Position numbers and translations under genes: made by a program. A stretch of 64,000 nt of DNA from Lepturacanthus savala (taxonomy: Eukaryota; Chordata; Actinopteri; Scombriformes; Trichiuridae). Where the stretch lies: NCBI GenBank assembly GCA_030544235.1, contig CM060470.1:11991356-12055355 (forward strand). Reading direction: 5' to 3'. Below, in pieces: positions 21,937 to 33,700 of this stretch (position 1 is its first letter; every line of letters starts with the position of its first letter). The notes under the pieces are model-generated. The model was not told where the DNA came from and ran no database searches. It was given only the letters and a program-made list of their open reading frames with translations.

Positions 21937-22042
21937 CTCTGCATTCGCCATACATCCATAACAAGGCGATCGTGTTTCAACGCGTCATTTTTCAATTTCC
22001 CCACTTTGAAGAAGATTACCATAAAGACCGGCCTCTAAGCAG
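21937..22042 (+). other. Candidate single coding exon
   Basis: A 106-bp segment has strong splice-like signals on both sides: acceptor GGCCTATTTTTCCTCAG before it and donor AAGCAG|GTGAGTTG after it. One frame is open throughout, entering one base into a codon and leaving with a two-base codon start, and includes IVFQRVIFQFPHFEEDYHKD. The peptide does not look low-complexity, and the stop (TGA) comes only from reading into the donor. I do not recognise the protein, and no partner exon was found nearby. It may be an exon of a gene extending outside the window, or a chance alignment of splice motifs. Confidence 0.25.
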
Positions 22043-22599
22043 GTGAGTTGTTCTCTGATAATGTCTTTATACACTTGGGGTGTATATATGTGGTAAGATA
22101 GGTCACATTTTCTTCAAAATTCATCTTTGTCAGAATCAATCAGCACTGTGCATCAGGAAGAATGACACAAAGGGAATATGATTAGCAGCAACTAATCATT
22201 TTTCAGTTTCCTCCTTCAACCTCCATAAGGACTCATTACAACCGTAACATTCAGTTTTGATCATCAGTTAATTCTTGACGTTGGGAACAGCACAGTATGT
22301 GCAACTATTATTATCTGTGATTTAGTGTTTCTTTATTGAGTGCAGGTGTAAAGAGGAAGCCAGGTGTGACTGTGGAAATTCAAAAAAGCTTGTACTTACT
22401 TCATTTACTGACTTCTTTTGATCTTTTTTTTCCCCTCTTACCCTTTTGTTTATTTGATGCTTTGATTTATTCCGCTTTTTTGTGAACGTTGGATGCCTAC
22501 ACTTGCAGGAACAGCACCTGTTTGATGCACATCACTGTCAGATCCTAGAATTCCAACCTTATTGGTTTTCGTTCAAATATGATTAACAAAAAAATATGA
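22043..22599. other. Noncoding, nothing recognised
   Basis: Sequence after the donor-like site at 22042. No repeat family recognised. Confidence 0.5.
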
Positions 22600-22930
22600 T
22601 CTGTATCTTATAATAACCATCATCTATGAATAGTTAAAAGATAGTATAGTTATAAAGATAGTTTATTAAACTACAAATTATTCTATTAATAGTTAATAAT
22701 TGGTTTGTAAACATTGTTTGAAAGGTTATTATAATTTAATTTACAAATGTTTATAGATGTTTAGAGACACTATTTACTAACCACATACATATATTATAAA
22801 TATGAGTTGCAACTTTACAACAACCACCCAATGATATTTATAGATGGTTCACAAACCAATTATCAATCATTAACAATCAGTGAAATAATTAACTATCTAT
22901 CGAGCATTTATAGACAATAGTTTTAATAAA
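22600..22930. mobile_element. Fold-back AT-rich MITE-like element
   Basis: TAGTTAATAATTGGTTTGTA near 22689-22708 is inverted as TTCACAAACCAATTATCAAT at 22849-22868, with further weakly inverted sequence outward. The words resemble a teleost family based on 'tagatggtttgtaaacc'. The ends are not sharp and no target duplication was seen. Confidence 0.5.
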
Positions 22931-24188
22931 GATGTGATGCAATCTGATGTATTAACTTCATCATAAGTGTCACATCCCACACTAATTAGCTCCTGATCTG
23001 AAGAGATGAAGCATGTCAGTTTTCTTTGTTCACATTAATTTCTTCCCTTATGGTGCATCAAACTCAGCTCAGCTGATTCATAAAAGCCTGTGTCTCCATG
23101 CTGCACAGCCTTCATAAGCTAAACAGCGTCCCCTAATTTTTGGACAAAGTTTTTTTTTTTTTTTTTTAAATATGAACCACTTTTAGAAGATAACTGTTAG
23201 GAAATTGTCTATGAGAAAGTTATAATCCAAGATGAAGGAAGTCCTCATCCTTGAAGCCTTTTCCTTCATCAGCGAAGTCTCATGTCAGACTCAATCAGAA
23301 TGATTTCCTCTCCCCATCATGTCACTCTTCATGGCTCCTTGACGGATGATTTTCTGCAGACAGAAGACAGTTTTGACTATACACACAACCATATGAAGCT
23401 CCCGTAGGTTACTCTTTAAACCTATGATTCACTGTTGTAGACACAGTGTAAATGGGCTGAGCCTGGCAACATTAAGGCTACAAACAGCCCATTTTGTCCT
23501 CAAATATAATACAATAGGAAAGAAAACTAATTTCACATTTAGAAAGCTAGAACCAAAGAATTCCTAGCATGAAAAGAAGAAGGACTTAAAAGGATATAAT
23601 ATAATATGACGATTATTATGATATAATGAACTATTTGTTGCAGTGTGTATTCTTTTTATTATACATTGAACAGAGAGACTGGTTGCAATCTCTGTTATGA
23701 CAAGCTCTTATCATATGCTCTGTCATAAGCGCTTCTCTATTTAGATCTTAATAACTGTATACAGAAAGTATCTGGTAAAGATCTTTGAATGGATGCATAA
23801 TGCTTTCCTGTGCATGAAAGATAAATCAAACAGTCCACATACCATGAACCGTATTAACGAAAACAACATAAAATGATCATTTCAAACACGATTCAAACAA
23901 AGCCAGACTGATTTTTAAGGACAAAGACTGATCCAGTCATCAATAGATTCAACACCAACTGTCAACTCCCGTCTGGTCTGACTGTATAATGCTTGATTGC
24001 ACATCAACGGCACCATTGATGCGTGTATTATTAATGCACAAATGACATCCTGCAGAGACCAAGATTGTGACAGCTTCATCAGAAACGCTCAGGCACAATT
24101 AGATAGATGGATGATAGATAGATAACAATCCCGGTGCACACTTCAAGGAGGAACTGGATAACTAAATTATAATTGCTGTTTTATTTAG

Positions 24189-24192
<4 letters not shown>
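22931..24192. other. Noncoding with a T18 tract
   Basis: T run at 23150-23167 and a short GATA-rich patch near 24101-24123. No gene or repeat family recognised. Confidence 0.5.

Positions 24193-24220
<28 letters not shown>
24193..24220 (+). repeat. (GT)14 microsatellite
   Basis: Pure GT dinucleotide run. Confidence 0.97.
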
Positions 24221-24221
<1 letters not shown>

Positions 24222-25900
24222 GACATTTTCAAGAAAAAAAAATCCATGCTGGACCCTTTTTGTGTGAGACCTTGTAGATTTGCATTATACCTGAACAGCT
24301 TGACTGTCATGATTTCAGAGTTTTGCCATTTGTTATGCTATTTGTTCACAGTGTGCTTATCAATGAAACTGGCAAATCAGGATTTAAATAATAATATGGT
24401 TACAGCCAGATGCAGCAAAATATGCAATTTCATTGTGATATGTAGCGAAATAAGCACAGCTTTATTCACAATGGCAACCTCTGCCTATTTTCTATCATTT
24501 GAATGTGGAACGTTTCAAACTAATTCAGTTAAATTATTTTTTATATATTCTTTCTCAATTTCTAGACATTAAATTTAAGCAGATATGAAGTAGGCGGCCC
24601 CTCGCAGCCAATAAGAGCTCCTTTCACTATCCTTCTGTGTGAGTTTAAGTGTGTTTTTAAATGGTGGGCGCATTGGAAAGTGTAAATGATGATAAGACGA
24701 ATTAATTTAGCTGAAAACAGAGCAGTGATGCTTGGCATGGTCTGTGGTTCATCAATTGGGCTGATGTCAAACAATAATTTTTGGTCCAGTTGTTGGTCCA
24801 TTTTATTGAAGACTTAACTTGTATTAGGATAATTTATACTGCAAATAAAACAAATCATTTATAAATCAAATGGAAACTCAATTCCTGAGTATTAAAACAT
24901 ACCAGACTGCATTTCATGTAACACATCAAAGTGTTGAGCTGAAGCTGGAATTTATTCATGGCAGAGTTGTCACACGTATTTAATTCTACACCCGAAAACC
25001 TTTTTTTTGTGGCTTCAAAACTTGGCTTAAAAACTTCAAATACAAATAATTAATTCCAAGTGTACCTGTGTCAACCTGTCAGCACCTCGTCCCCTCTTTG
25101 TTCTCTTTGCTCTCCAGGTATCCTTCACATGATGACCAGGGGGTCTGCACTGGAAAAAAAAAACGTGTTTCAATCAGTTATCAATAAAATATACGTTCAA
25201 GCTGTGTGATAACGACACATGCTGCATAGGTCGCCTGTTTCATCTTCACGCCGTTTCTCTGTTGGGATGAAAAACAAAGATGTCCAGATTGTCCAGGCTT
25301 TTCTGTACATATTAAAACATATTCCAATTTCTTTAACAGGTGAATGATCAGTACAATACGTGGGGAATTATGTTAACAAATACCTCCAGCCAATAAAGGG
25401 ATTTTCAGCCTCCTATTTTGTTATACTCCAATGTTTGTTCTTGAGCCTCTGGCAATTTTTGGGACTGCAGGCCTCTGTTCCACCAGAGATTTAATTTGAT
25501 TCTCATGGACTTAATATCAGTGTCCATGAAGCTTTCGCAGGCCTGGATTCGAGGTTCCTCCAAGGTTCCCTTGATCAAGGGGATGTTTTTCTTCATTTAT
25601 TATAAACTCTGCTGTGATTTCCACCACACCAGGAACCTTTGGGGAATGTTTCAATCAAAGTACGACACAAAAAAACAAGCTTTGTTACATTGAGATGAAA
25701 GAAACATTCAAGCACAGCCTACATGCGTGGCTATATTCCAAAAGTTTTAAGTATTATGCCAAACTGAATCACCAGGGTATGGTTCTGACAACTGCTCATT
25801 CAACTAATTTACCAGCAGGTGCCACTAATAGCCACTCAAACACCAAAGCAAGGGTTGTTAATCTGAACCACCACAACATTTAACGATTTTTAGTTATTTA
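24221..25900. other. Noncoding, AT-rich
   Basis: A 127-codon plus-strand frame (24189-24572) begins in the GT repeat and has no domain. An acceptor-like TTTGCTCTCCAG near 25107-25118 lacks a following open exon with a donor. 25400-25880 has overlapping frames on both strands with no known domain. Confidence 0.45.
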
Positions 25901-25904
25901 ATCA

Positions 25905-25990
25905 CCGTACCACCAAGTTTCACAAAGATCCGTCCAGTCGTTTTTTTCGTAATCTTCTTCACAGTTAAACAGACAGATAAATAAAAACAA
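25905..25990 (+). mobile_element. Possible non-LTR element 3' tail
   Basis: The phrase 'CCAAGTTTCACAAAGATCCG', then TCCAGTCG plus TTTTTTCGTAATCTTCTTCAC and an ACAGATAAATAAA tail, resembles the 3' end of a common vertebrate/fish repeat that reads 'caagtttcatnnaaatccgtc...gtaatc'. Upstream extent is unknown. Confidence 0.4.
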
Positions 25991-26724
25991 TACTTACAGG
26001 GCTCCCATACGTTTGCATTAAACATATAATATTACTTTTATATAATAATAAAGAACCTATGTGTAGACATCTGTTGTCACCACTCGTAATGTTTTCTCTT
26101 TTTATTCCAAGAACAGTGTCAAAAATGAATCCAAGAGCATTTCTGGGGGCCAAATTGTAGATCTCTCTCTTATATTGGTGAATCTTGGAGAGCCTCTTTG
26201 CCTATATGAGACTTCTCCTCATTAATCCAAAACATCTTCTTTATTACATACTTGTCTTGAGTCCACTCTTGCAAAAATTCCATGAGCGTCTATTCCCGGT
26301 CAACCTCTCTCGCCATTTGGTCAAAACAGAGAACCAGTTGACCCATAAAAAGTCCTCTGTCTTGGGGAAATTCAAGGAAAATACAATACAATACTCAACC
26401 TTTAACATGGCTGTAGACCTTTCGACCCCTCTCACCATTTGTACCCATTACATGCCCAGTTCTCATTATCTCAAAGTTTCCATTCACAGGGCATCTCATT
26501 TTACAAGACATAAATTGGCAATACACTACTTTGTTTCTAGGTTATTATTATATACAAATGTATACTATTACTCCAAACAAGTAGATTAATTTAGATTTAA
26601 GCAAAAAGGTGGGGAACACAATACAAATCATACTAGTAACTTACAGAAACATTGCTCCTGTAGTTTTCAAACAAAGTTTCCCAATTCATATTCCACTTGA
26701 TTATGACGAGGACAATTTTTTTCA
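25991..26724. other. Noncoding, nothing recognised
   Basis: A 134-codon plus-strand frame (26185-26589) has a minus-strand shadow and no recognisable domain. Base composition is uniform with its surroundings. Confidence 0.45.
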
Positions 26725-27565
26725 TAAGCCAAGAGCAACCTTGCCATAGATGCTACACAGAGCAATGCTCATAGCAGTGAGTTGTATTCTAGGGTGAAGT
26801 TGTTTATTTGGATCCCCGTTATTTGTTACCAAGGCAACGACTATTCTTCCTAGGACCAGAAGAGTGGGCTCAAGCGCATTATTGTATAGCCTGTTGGAGC
26901 AAATGAGTGCTTGTGTCTGTTTGTTTTCAATCCATAGTACCTTGAAACAGGTACCCGAGAGGGAGAGTCTGGAACTCTCAGTGCAGTTGGCGGTCAAGAT
27001 CAAGAAGGATGGTTTGGCCTTTTCTGTAGGCTTTTCTGTTGAATAATTCTGTGCGAACCAGCCTGTCTGACTTCTGTAACCTTGCTGCAGTGCTTCTCTT
27101 TTTGGCTAAGAGGATTTTTAACTTCTCGCACTTCTCGCACTCGAACCAACAAGTCAAAGGATTGCACAATACCGGCTGAATAAAAGATCTGTAAAACGCT
27201 GTCATTAGCGTCTCGTAAAAATTGAGAGACCTCGAGCGAAATAAAACGTTGTTGACCCTTCGTCTTATAAGACGGCAGTAATTGCATTAAACCGGAGTCT
27301 GTTGCCAAAGATACGCCTTGACTTTCTCACTGGCCCTTGAAACAAGGTATTTTCTGTTAAAATCAATGCACATCTCCTGGGTTTTGGTTACATTAAACTT
27401 TAAAAAGGCAGCATCACAGAAGGAAACAGAATCATCAGCTGGACCATAGATTGTCTCTTCCTCCTCCAGTAAGTAACTGACCATTACAGAACTTCCCGCT
27501 AACAGACACAATGTGATTGATTTCATACTGGCTGCAAGAGGCTGTATATCCCATACAGGACACAA
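26725..27565 (-). mobile_element. Broken LINE, late reverse transcriptase to 3' end
   Basis: Minus-strand reading with several frame changes gives the C-terminal part of a fish LINE ORF2: SSVMVSYLLEEEETIYGPAD near 27490-27430 (just after the catalytic box, which is lost), FCDAAFLKFNVTKTQEMCID near 27420-27360, FYRSFIQPVLCNPLTCWFE near 27200-27140, and RLYNNALEP near 26890-26865. Stops and frameshifts interrupt all parts. Upstream domains are missing, consistent with 5' truncation. An X-box-like GTTACCAAGGCAAC at 26825-26838 lies in its 3' region. Confidence 0.75.
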
Positions 27566-28417
27566 CCCTGAGGCAACTGGTTGCCTCCCCCCGCGGAGAT
27601 CCAGTAGAGGACACTAGCAGCTCAGAGAGGCAACTTCTCTGGGCTAAAAAGTCTTAAATCCAACCATATTAACATCTAGATTCAACATTTCATTACATTT
27701 ATTTATATGTGGTTCAGAACCATATCAAATCAAATGCTCAAACTCCATATTTAGCAATGTGACAGTTGCTTCTTCAACCTCTCTATCAGCCATATAGTCA
27801 AACTGCAATAAGTCTAGAATATAGATTCCATTGTACATTATTTCATTTTTCAACTAACCCAATTATATTGAAATGTATCTGCTTACTTGTGTGTGTGTTT
27901 TTCTCTATAAGTCTGGCTGCTTTCCTGCTAAGACCAACAAGTCAATGGGCTCTACATTAGATTAAGCTCAGCCGCTCAAATGATCAGTGAGCATTAAAAC
28001 CTCACAACAAGGCGTTTAGGATTACTCATGTTTGAGAAAAGACTTGGTTTTTTTTTCTCATATTAGAACACAGATGAATTAATACATTTAATCAACTTAG
28101 TATGCAGTCACTCTGCATCTGAATTCAGTCGGCTGATGTCCACTGCAAATTCCATCAGCATATTCAGTAAGCGTAAACCCTGCTGCTCCAGAGTAATCTA
28201 TTCGGCATCCCATTGAAGGCTTTGCTGTTGTAGGCTTTTCCAGCACTGACAAAATGACCTTCACTCAGTTCAACAGAAAATGTATTTTGAATTTTAATGA
28301 CCTCAACACTCCTTACAAAAATGTGATGTGTAGATCCCGTGAAAGACGTACGCACAGATTTTCCTAGATTCATCTTGTATAAAGCAAAGAAGGCATGATA
28401 TCTACTAGCTACATTTT
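27566..28417. other. Noncoding, nothing recognised
   Basis: AT-rich sequence between two LINE fragments of opposite orientation. Confidence 0.5.
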
Positions 28418-28600
28418 TATTAGTTTTAGACTATGCATATGTCATTTATATGCATGCTTCCCCCTCCACACTAAAACCACTTGACACAGTATATCACTCT
28501 GCAATTAGATTTATTACTGGTGATTGGTTCATGACCCTAATATCACTGAGCATGGATGGCTTGATTCCTTTTAATTTAATCATTTTAAACATATTCTTAT
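28418..28600 (+). mobile_element. LINE ORF2 C-terminal fragment
   Basis: Plus-strand translation reads LDYAYVIYMHASPSTLKPLD followed by TVYHSAIRFITGD, a strongly conserved segment in fish LINE ORF2 proteins downstream of the reverse-transcriptase core. Similarity ends after TGDWFMTL. It is open across about 55 codons but has no start or domain of its own, so it is a truncated remnant. Confidence 0.75.
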
Positions 28601-29060
28601 TGACTTAATGAACTCTGACCATGCATTTACTTTTTTAAATGACTGTCTTTTGTATTTTTGTTTCATGTTTACCATGTATATTCATTTTATGTATTGATTG
28701 AATTCTACTACTCCAATTGTTTTAATCAAGACATCGCTGGAAAAAGAGCTTGCCCGGAATATATACAGTTGAAATGAAATTAATGTCTGATTAGCCTCTG
28801 TTCCATTAGCTTCGATGTTTATGGAATAGTGAGGCATGTTCATGGTGTTTACCTTATTCTGTGACCACTTGGTATCCATTACAGCAGTTGGTGCAGACCA
28901 ACTCCTGTCATTATCTGAACACATGAAACGAGCTACACAACATACATGAGCAAGGTTCTGTTCCCAGGCTGGATTTCTAGTTATTAACGTAGAACTGCAT
29001 CATTTCACTGAGTCCGATTTTGTGGCAGCAATAGGACAAATTGTCATCAATATCATCAAT
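28601..29060. other. Noncoding, nothing recognised
   Basis: AT-rich sequence, possibly including 3' remnants of the preceding LINE. Confidence 0.4.
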
Positions 29061-29099
29061 ATATGCCAAACAAACAAACAAACAAACAAACAAAAAAAA
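29061..29099 (+). repeat. (CAAA)n microsatellite
   Basis: About seven AAAC/CAAA units followed by an A run. Confidence 0.9.
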
Positions 29100-29970
29100 C
29101 AGCTGGTGCAGCTAAAGACCTTGTGCGTCAAACTAGGCACTTAACAAGAGACATTTACGTAATTTTAGTCAGATGTAGAATTACCCTCAGCTTTATGATA
29201 ATGATGAAGTGAACAAGAGCAAGTAAACAAATTTGGTGCAAAAATAAGCAGGGCTTGTAAACAATGCAATAGTTGAATTTAAATAGCGTACCTGGGAAAA
29301 AAAAGAAAACATTCAAAAAAAAATTCTAATAAAAATGTGTCTGTGTGCGTGGATGAGTGACTGTAGTCATCTGTTGGTTAATGGGGAGAAGTAGTATGTG
29401 TCTTGTTATAGCTGTTTAATGCTTGTTATGCTGCATTTTCCATTTTTTTCTGAGCATGTACCGTGAGAGGCCCATTTCTATCATTTCTACACAAGCAGTT
29501 AGAGGAAAAACACACAGACGAAGCTTACACATCATTTGAGTTTAACTTTTATTTTTCTGCCTCTGTTCCAGCATTGATTTCGCCAAAAAGGCTTGCTCAT
29601 ACATCACTAAACCTCTTGCATAATGTTGATTTTTCCACATCAGGGAAACAACAAAGAAATAAAGCTGCAGATGCAAAGTGATAAAGAAACTTCAATGCTT
29701 GACACAAACCCATAACCCAGATTTCTCCATTGGTATGGAAACAAAGACCAAATACGAGAGCAGCATGAATAATTTACAGGTCCTCTGATGATCAAACTAA
29801 CTTGTAAAAAGGCATTTCTCATGTTCCAGCATTAAGATGCATTTCCATCCACCGATTTCTGTTCACATATTTGAGTGAAAACACTAACATACAAAATAAA
29901 ATATCCTGCAAAATCACATTGTTCGTGTATGTGGAGAACTCAGATCTGTGTGGTCTGCACGGCCCTTGTT
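29100..29970. other. Noncoding, nothing recognised
   Basis: AT-rich. No exon or repeat family recognised. Confidence 0.5.
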
Positions 29971-30830
29971 ATTTTTATTATGGGAGGACAGTTTAGGCAC
30001 AGAGGTGCTTTGAGTTAAATGCTAAAATAAGCAAATTGACAAACTCAATGCTAACACGCTAATCTTTAACAAGTATAATGTTCATATATATATTTATGTA
30101 GATGCTGCTTTTACCATTGGAACGCTGTGTCAATGCAACCGCCATATTGTGTCAGGGGAATCTTTTAATACATGTACGTCTATCTGTGCACAATTCAAAT
30201 CATCATCACCAGACTTGTATGATACAGGGTACTGGATTACCTTCATAATAGTAAAACACTGTAAAAATAATATCACCTGTAAAATGCTTAGTTTTGGTAT
30301 TCCTTTCCATTTGTTTCCCCTGACCAAGATGGCAGCAGAGACACGAGCCCATATGTGACATCTACATGTTTATGTGTATTTTATCATGTTAACCACTGTG
30401 ACCATCTTATATTATTAGCATGCCGATATTTCAATAGAACTAAACAGAAATATCATGTGTTAGAATATCATTAAATTCGCAAAGTATTTGGTCATAAAAC
30501 AAAGTACTGGAGCACTGAATTGATGAAAAGCTGATGTCAGCTGAAAAGTGAAGGAATAACCAAGGTACAATCCATCCAGTATTTTTTTTTTATAACCACA
30601 TTGCCATGGCAATCCATCCAATATTTGTTGCAACACAAAAGTGAAACTCACAGTTGTGCTAGAGGAAAAGTCAGGGGATCACCAAAGTCAGTGGAATTTA
30701 TCCTCGGGGTACCATGCATATCTGTAACAGTTTTCACCCCAAACCATCCAATAGTTAATGAGACATTTCAGAGTTGACCAACATGGTGGACTGACAGACT
30801 GCTATGCCGCTAGCAGGACTATATATAACC
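29971..30830 (-). mobile_element. Teleost composite repeat, minus orientation
   Basis: Read on the minus strand, 30830-30470 contains 'GACTTTGGTGATCCCCTGAC', TTTTCCTCTAGC, 'TATTGGATGGATTGCCATGG' units, then CGGCATGCTAATAATATAAG near 30430-30410, and finally TTAGCATTTAACTCAAAGCA plus CCTCTGTGCCTAAA at about 30026-29990. The order matches a large, very common teleost repeat built of degenerate tandem units. The middle is interrupted by an inverted-repeat element at 30139-30335. An X-box-like palindrome ATTGCCATGGCAAT at 30600-30613 is part of the repeat. Confidence 0.7.
30139..30335. mobile_element. 197-bp inverted-repeat element nested in the composite repeat
   Basis: The left end CCGCCATATTGTGTCAGGGG (30139-30158, then AA) matches the reverse complement of the right end TTCCCCTGACCAAGATGGCA (30315-30334, then G) at about 18 of 21 positions. 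The interior (195 bp scale, no coding) is unrelated to the surrounding repeat. I read it as a small MITE inserted in the older element; no clear target duplication was found. Confidence 0.5.
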
Positions 30831-31170
30831 TAACACTTCTGAAACCTCAGTCAAAAGTCAGCCAAAACTCAAAGTCACACACACTTAGAAATTAAGTGTT
30901 AAGCTTATGCAGATACAGAAAAAATATAAAAAAAGACAAAAAAAATCTGCTCTAATATACTTGGCCGAATTGACTTAAGGTCTCAATGAGTAAACACAGC
31001 GCAAATAAATAAATACATGTGCAAATTGACCTACTGACAGTGTGCGCTGGGGATTGCGTCTTTCAAATAAAATATCAAAATATAGCAAAATAAAATGTCT
31101 CATCCATTAAGTCTGTTTAGCAATGAATATGCAAGATGGAGCATTTACATACTCGTGTGCAAAATACAGG
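30831..31170. other. Noncoding, AT-rich
   Basis: Nothing recognised. Confidence 0.5.
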
Positions 31171-31640
31171 GAGGAGAAAATGTCAATAGATAGATGTAGC
31201 ACACGCACTGATCTACCAAGCCCTGATCGCAATTTCTGTGATGGAGACTGCTCCTGAATTTAACATGTTTCAAGCGCAGCTGCAAATGGCCTTGAAGACA
31301 TATGGGCACAATGAAAGAAGATCTTTTATCTTTTATTCAATTTTATCAATAACATATCCCTACTCAAGGTCACGAGAGGAAGAGAGGAGCATTTCAATTA
31401 ATCTCTCTCCAGCCAAAATCGGCACAGAAAATACCATTTAATGTGCAAAGGAGGAAAGTCAGTAAATCAGTCTGCATTAATTTGCACATGAATGAAAATT
31501 ATTCTTGCAGTATTTGCTGTCCAGAGCTGCTTTATTCTGTCTCAAAAGCTTCTCCTGCTACCTCTGAAAGCAGCAGGACTGTTGTGATCCTGCAACCGGG
31601 CCAGGGCGCAGTGCCGTTACACACGGCTGTTTCACTGTGT
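31171..31640. other. Candidate conserved noncoding element
   Basis: Low-repeat block with ordered, balanced composition; words such as ACATGTTTCAAGCGCAGCTG, CAAATGGCC and GCATTTCAATTAATCTCTC suggest transcription-factor sites. Two adjacent plus-strand frames (31238-31441, 31443-31643) have no domains or splice context. Confidence 0.3.
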
Positions 31641-32090
31641 TAACCTTCATTAAATCACTTGAAAACAATCCGGGCTGCTACAGTATAACCACACGCACTG
31701 CTACGCGCACACGGGCTGGTCGCTTTAAGCTTCATATTCAGCTTAACTATGTAGGAGGCATCAGGATAGCAGCGCTCATCAGTCTCTTTTACAACTCAGC
31801 GATTCATGTATGTATTCATTTTATCGTAAAAACAGTACAAACTCTGCGGAGACCATTAGAACATGCAGAAGTCATTTATACACTGCCGTCTCCACCACAT
31901 TTGCACATGTTTGACTCAGTTATTTTTGTTAACATCTATCAACCGATACACAATCTGTTAAAATGTTCAGCCGTTTAGTACTCTTTATTTGGGATCTCAG
32001 CCGATCAGGCCCCTAGTGTATTAGCAGAACATTTTGAAAAATAGCAGATTTCCTAAGGTTGCATCATCTGCTGTTTTAGCTTGTCTGATT
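31641..32090. other. Unique noncoding sequence
   Basis: A 113-codon plus-strand frame (31637-31978) shows no recognised domain. Otherwise unremarkable. Confidence 0.4.
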
Positions 32091-32460
32091 ACTTCATGGC
32101 TGTTAACATTTCAAGGTCAACAGCTCTATGAAGATGAGTGAAGGTTGTGAGGGGGAATAATAATAGCGTTAAAGCACAACAGTGCATACCGCATCTTTAC
32201 ATTAAAGCCTCATTAATCCGCTTGCCGATTCATTCCTGAAAGACTCGATTTGAGATGTTGTTTGGCTCGTCACAGATCACAGCGACGACACACTGTCGCC
32301 GATGATTGGGATAATAACGTCTCTCATTGATAGCTCCGCATCTGATATCGTCATCACGACAGCCCTCTAATGCACATGCTGTTAAGAGCTTCATACTGTA
32401 ATAGCCTTTATTGAAATTCAATGGGAGTGAAAGTAGAGCACCCAGCTATTTCAAAGCTTG
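32091..32460. other. Candidate conserved noncoding element
   Basis: Low-repeat, with AT-rich homeodomain-like words (AAGCCTCATTAATCCGC, TATTGAAATTCAATGG) beside CpG-bearing stretches (CAGCGACGACACACTGTCGC, TCTGATATCGTCATCACGAC). Looks like regulatory DNA rather than repeat or gene. Confidence 0.3.
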
Positions 32461-32937
32461 TAATTCTCTCTTCCCATTAGTGCGTGCTTTTAATGTGCTG
32501 TTGTTCACATATTCACTTAATCCTATTGCAGAAGAACTTTAATAGCCAAGATATGTAGGCATACGTGTTTACAAGTAAATTAAATAAGACCAAAGCCCAA
32601 AGAAACCAAGCATTAAACAGCTACTATGCAGATGAGTCATTAGACTCACTAATTGCACTGTACTTTACAATAATAGGAAAGTAAATAATAATAATATTAA
32701 CCATTTCAAAGGTCCTTTTGAAAAAAAAGGACCTAACCTTAACCCTAACCCTACCCTAACCCTTTTTATGGTCAGATCCTTTTTCTGTGGTTATCACAGC
32801 AACAATAAACTAACATGCATATTTGGATGAATGACTATCTTTGCAAGTGTCATTCCTTCAAAAGTTAGTAGCTGTCTGATTTCTAATAGAAATACTTCCT
32901 TCTGTCTTTCCAGGTTTCATACACAAATACTCTCTCG
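32461..32937. other. Noncoding; hairpin and telomere-like tract
   Basis: AGGTCCTTTT (32710-32719) pairs with AAAAGGACCT (32725-32734) across a 5-nt loop. It is followed at once by a telomere-like run at 32736-32763 (CCTTAACCCTAACCC, CTACCCTAACCC). Confidence 0.7.
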
Positions 32938-32996
32938 AGCAGCACAAACACACACACGCGCACACACACAGACGTGCACACACGCACACACACACC
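32938..32996 (+). repeat. Imperfect (CA)n microsatellite
   Basis: CA units interrupted by CG and GACGTG steps. Confidence 0.9.
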
Positions 32997-33159
32997 TCAT
33001 TTCCTCTGCTCTAATTATCCTCCATGCATGTGAATCAAACTACCGGTTAAGCCTCCTTGTTAAAAAGATACAAATCAGCTTAATTGAGAGCAGATGGTGT
33101 AGAATTATGTGTGTGTGCAGAGGGGGGCATATTACAGGACATTTGTACCTGAATGAGGC

Positions 33160-33700
33160 CTATGTTAGGAGGTGAAGTGGGCACTCCATGGAGCCAGCTG
33201 GCGGCTGATAATAAGGCAGCCTGAACTGTAGCCGTGTTTTCAAATCAAGCCAGCGAGCTTCTGTGCAGGCCCCCGAAAATAACATCGGCCGAACACTCAG
33301 CCCGCAAAGAGCCACGCTGACGTGTGGCCTCGCCAGTGAAGTAACATACAGACGGTTTAAAACAGGAAGTGCCCCGAATGCTGACAGCATTTGGCTGACA
33401 TTATAAATCACAGAGGTGTCCATAACAATTACCGTAAGCTGCGAGCCGTGGACAAAGCTGAAAGTCAAATGAGGCGGACTAGTTGTAATGTGCTTTGCAA
33501 TTTATATGCTCATTCTGCATGCACTGCCCTCTGACATCCTTGTCCCACAGGCCTCTCTGAGTGTGAAATAGCCTCCTAACGGATACACTTCTGAGCATTA
33601 AGCAATTAAAACTCCTGATTTATGTGGACAGGCACTCTTACCGGCAGCCTTGAGCAACAAATGCTGGTGTCAGATGGGAATTCATGAGCAAATCAAAGAA
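33160..33700. other. Candidate conserved noncoding element
   Basis: One of the most regulatory-looking blocks in the window: no repeats, balanced composition, CpGs, and dense candidate motifs (GCTGATAATAAGGCAGCC, AAGCAATTAAAACTCC, TTTGCAATTTATATGC, GGGAATTCATGAGCAAATC). A 102-codon minus-strand frame (33160-33468) has no recognisable domain. Enhancer function is inference only. Confidence 0.35.

Noticed and set aside
27125..27160. TTCGAGT-like string on the minus strand as a tRNA T-arm
   Set aside because: No acceptor stem, anticodon arm or A box at the right distance; it lies within a LINE frame.
29061..29099. Regular CAAA units and other short arrays as CRISPR
   Set aside because: Simple microsatellites without spacers, in a vertebrate genome.
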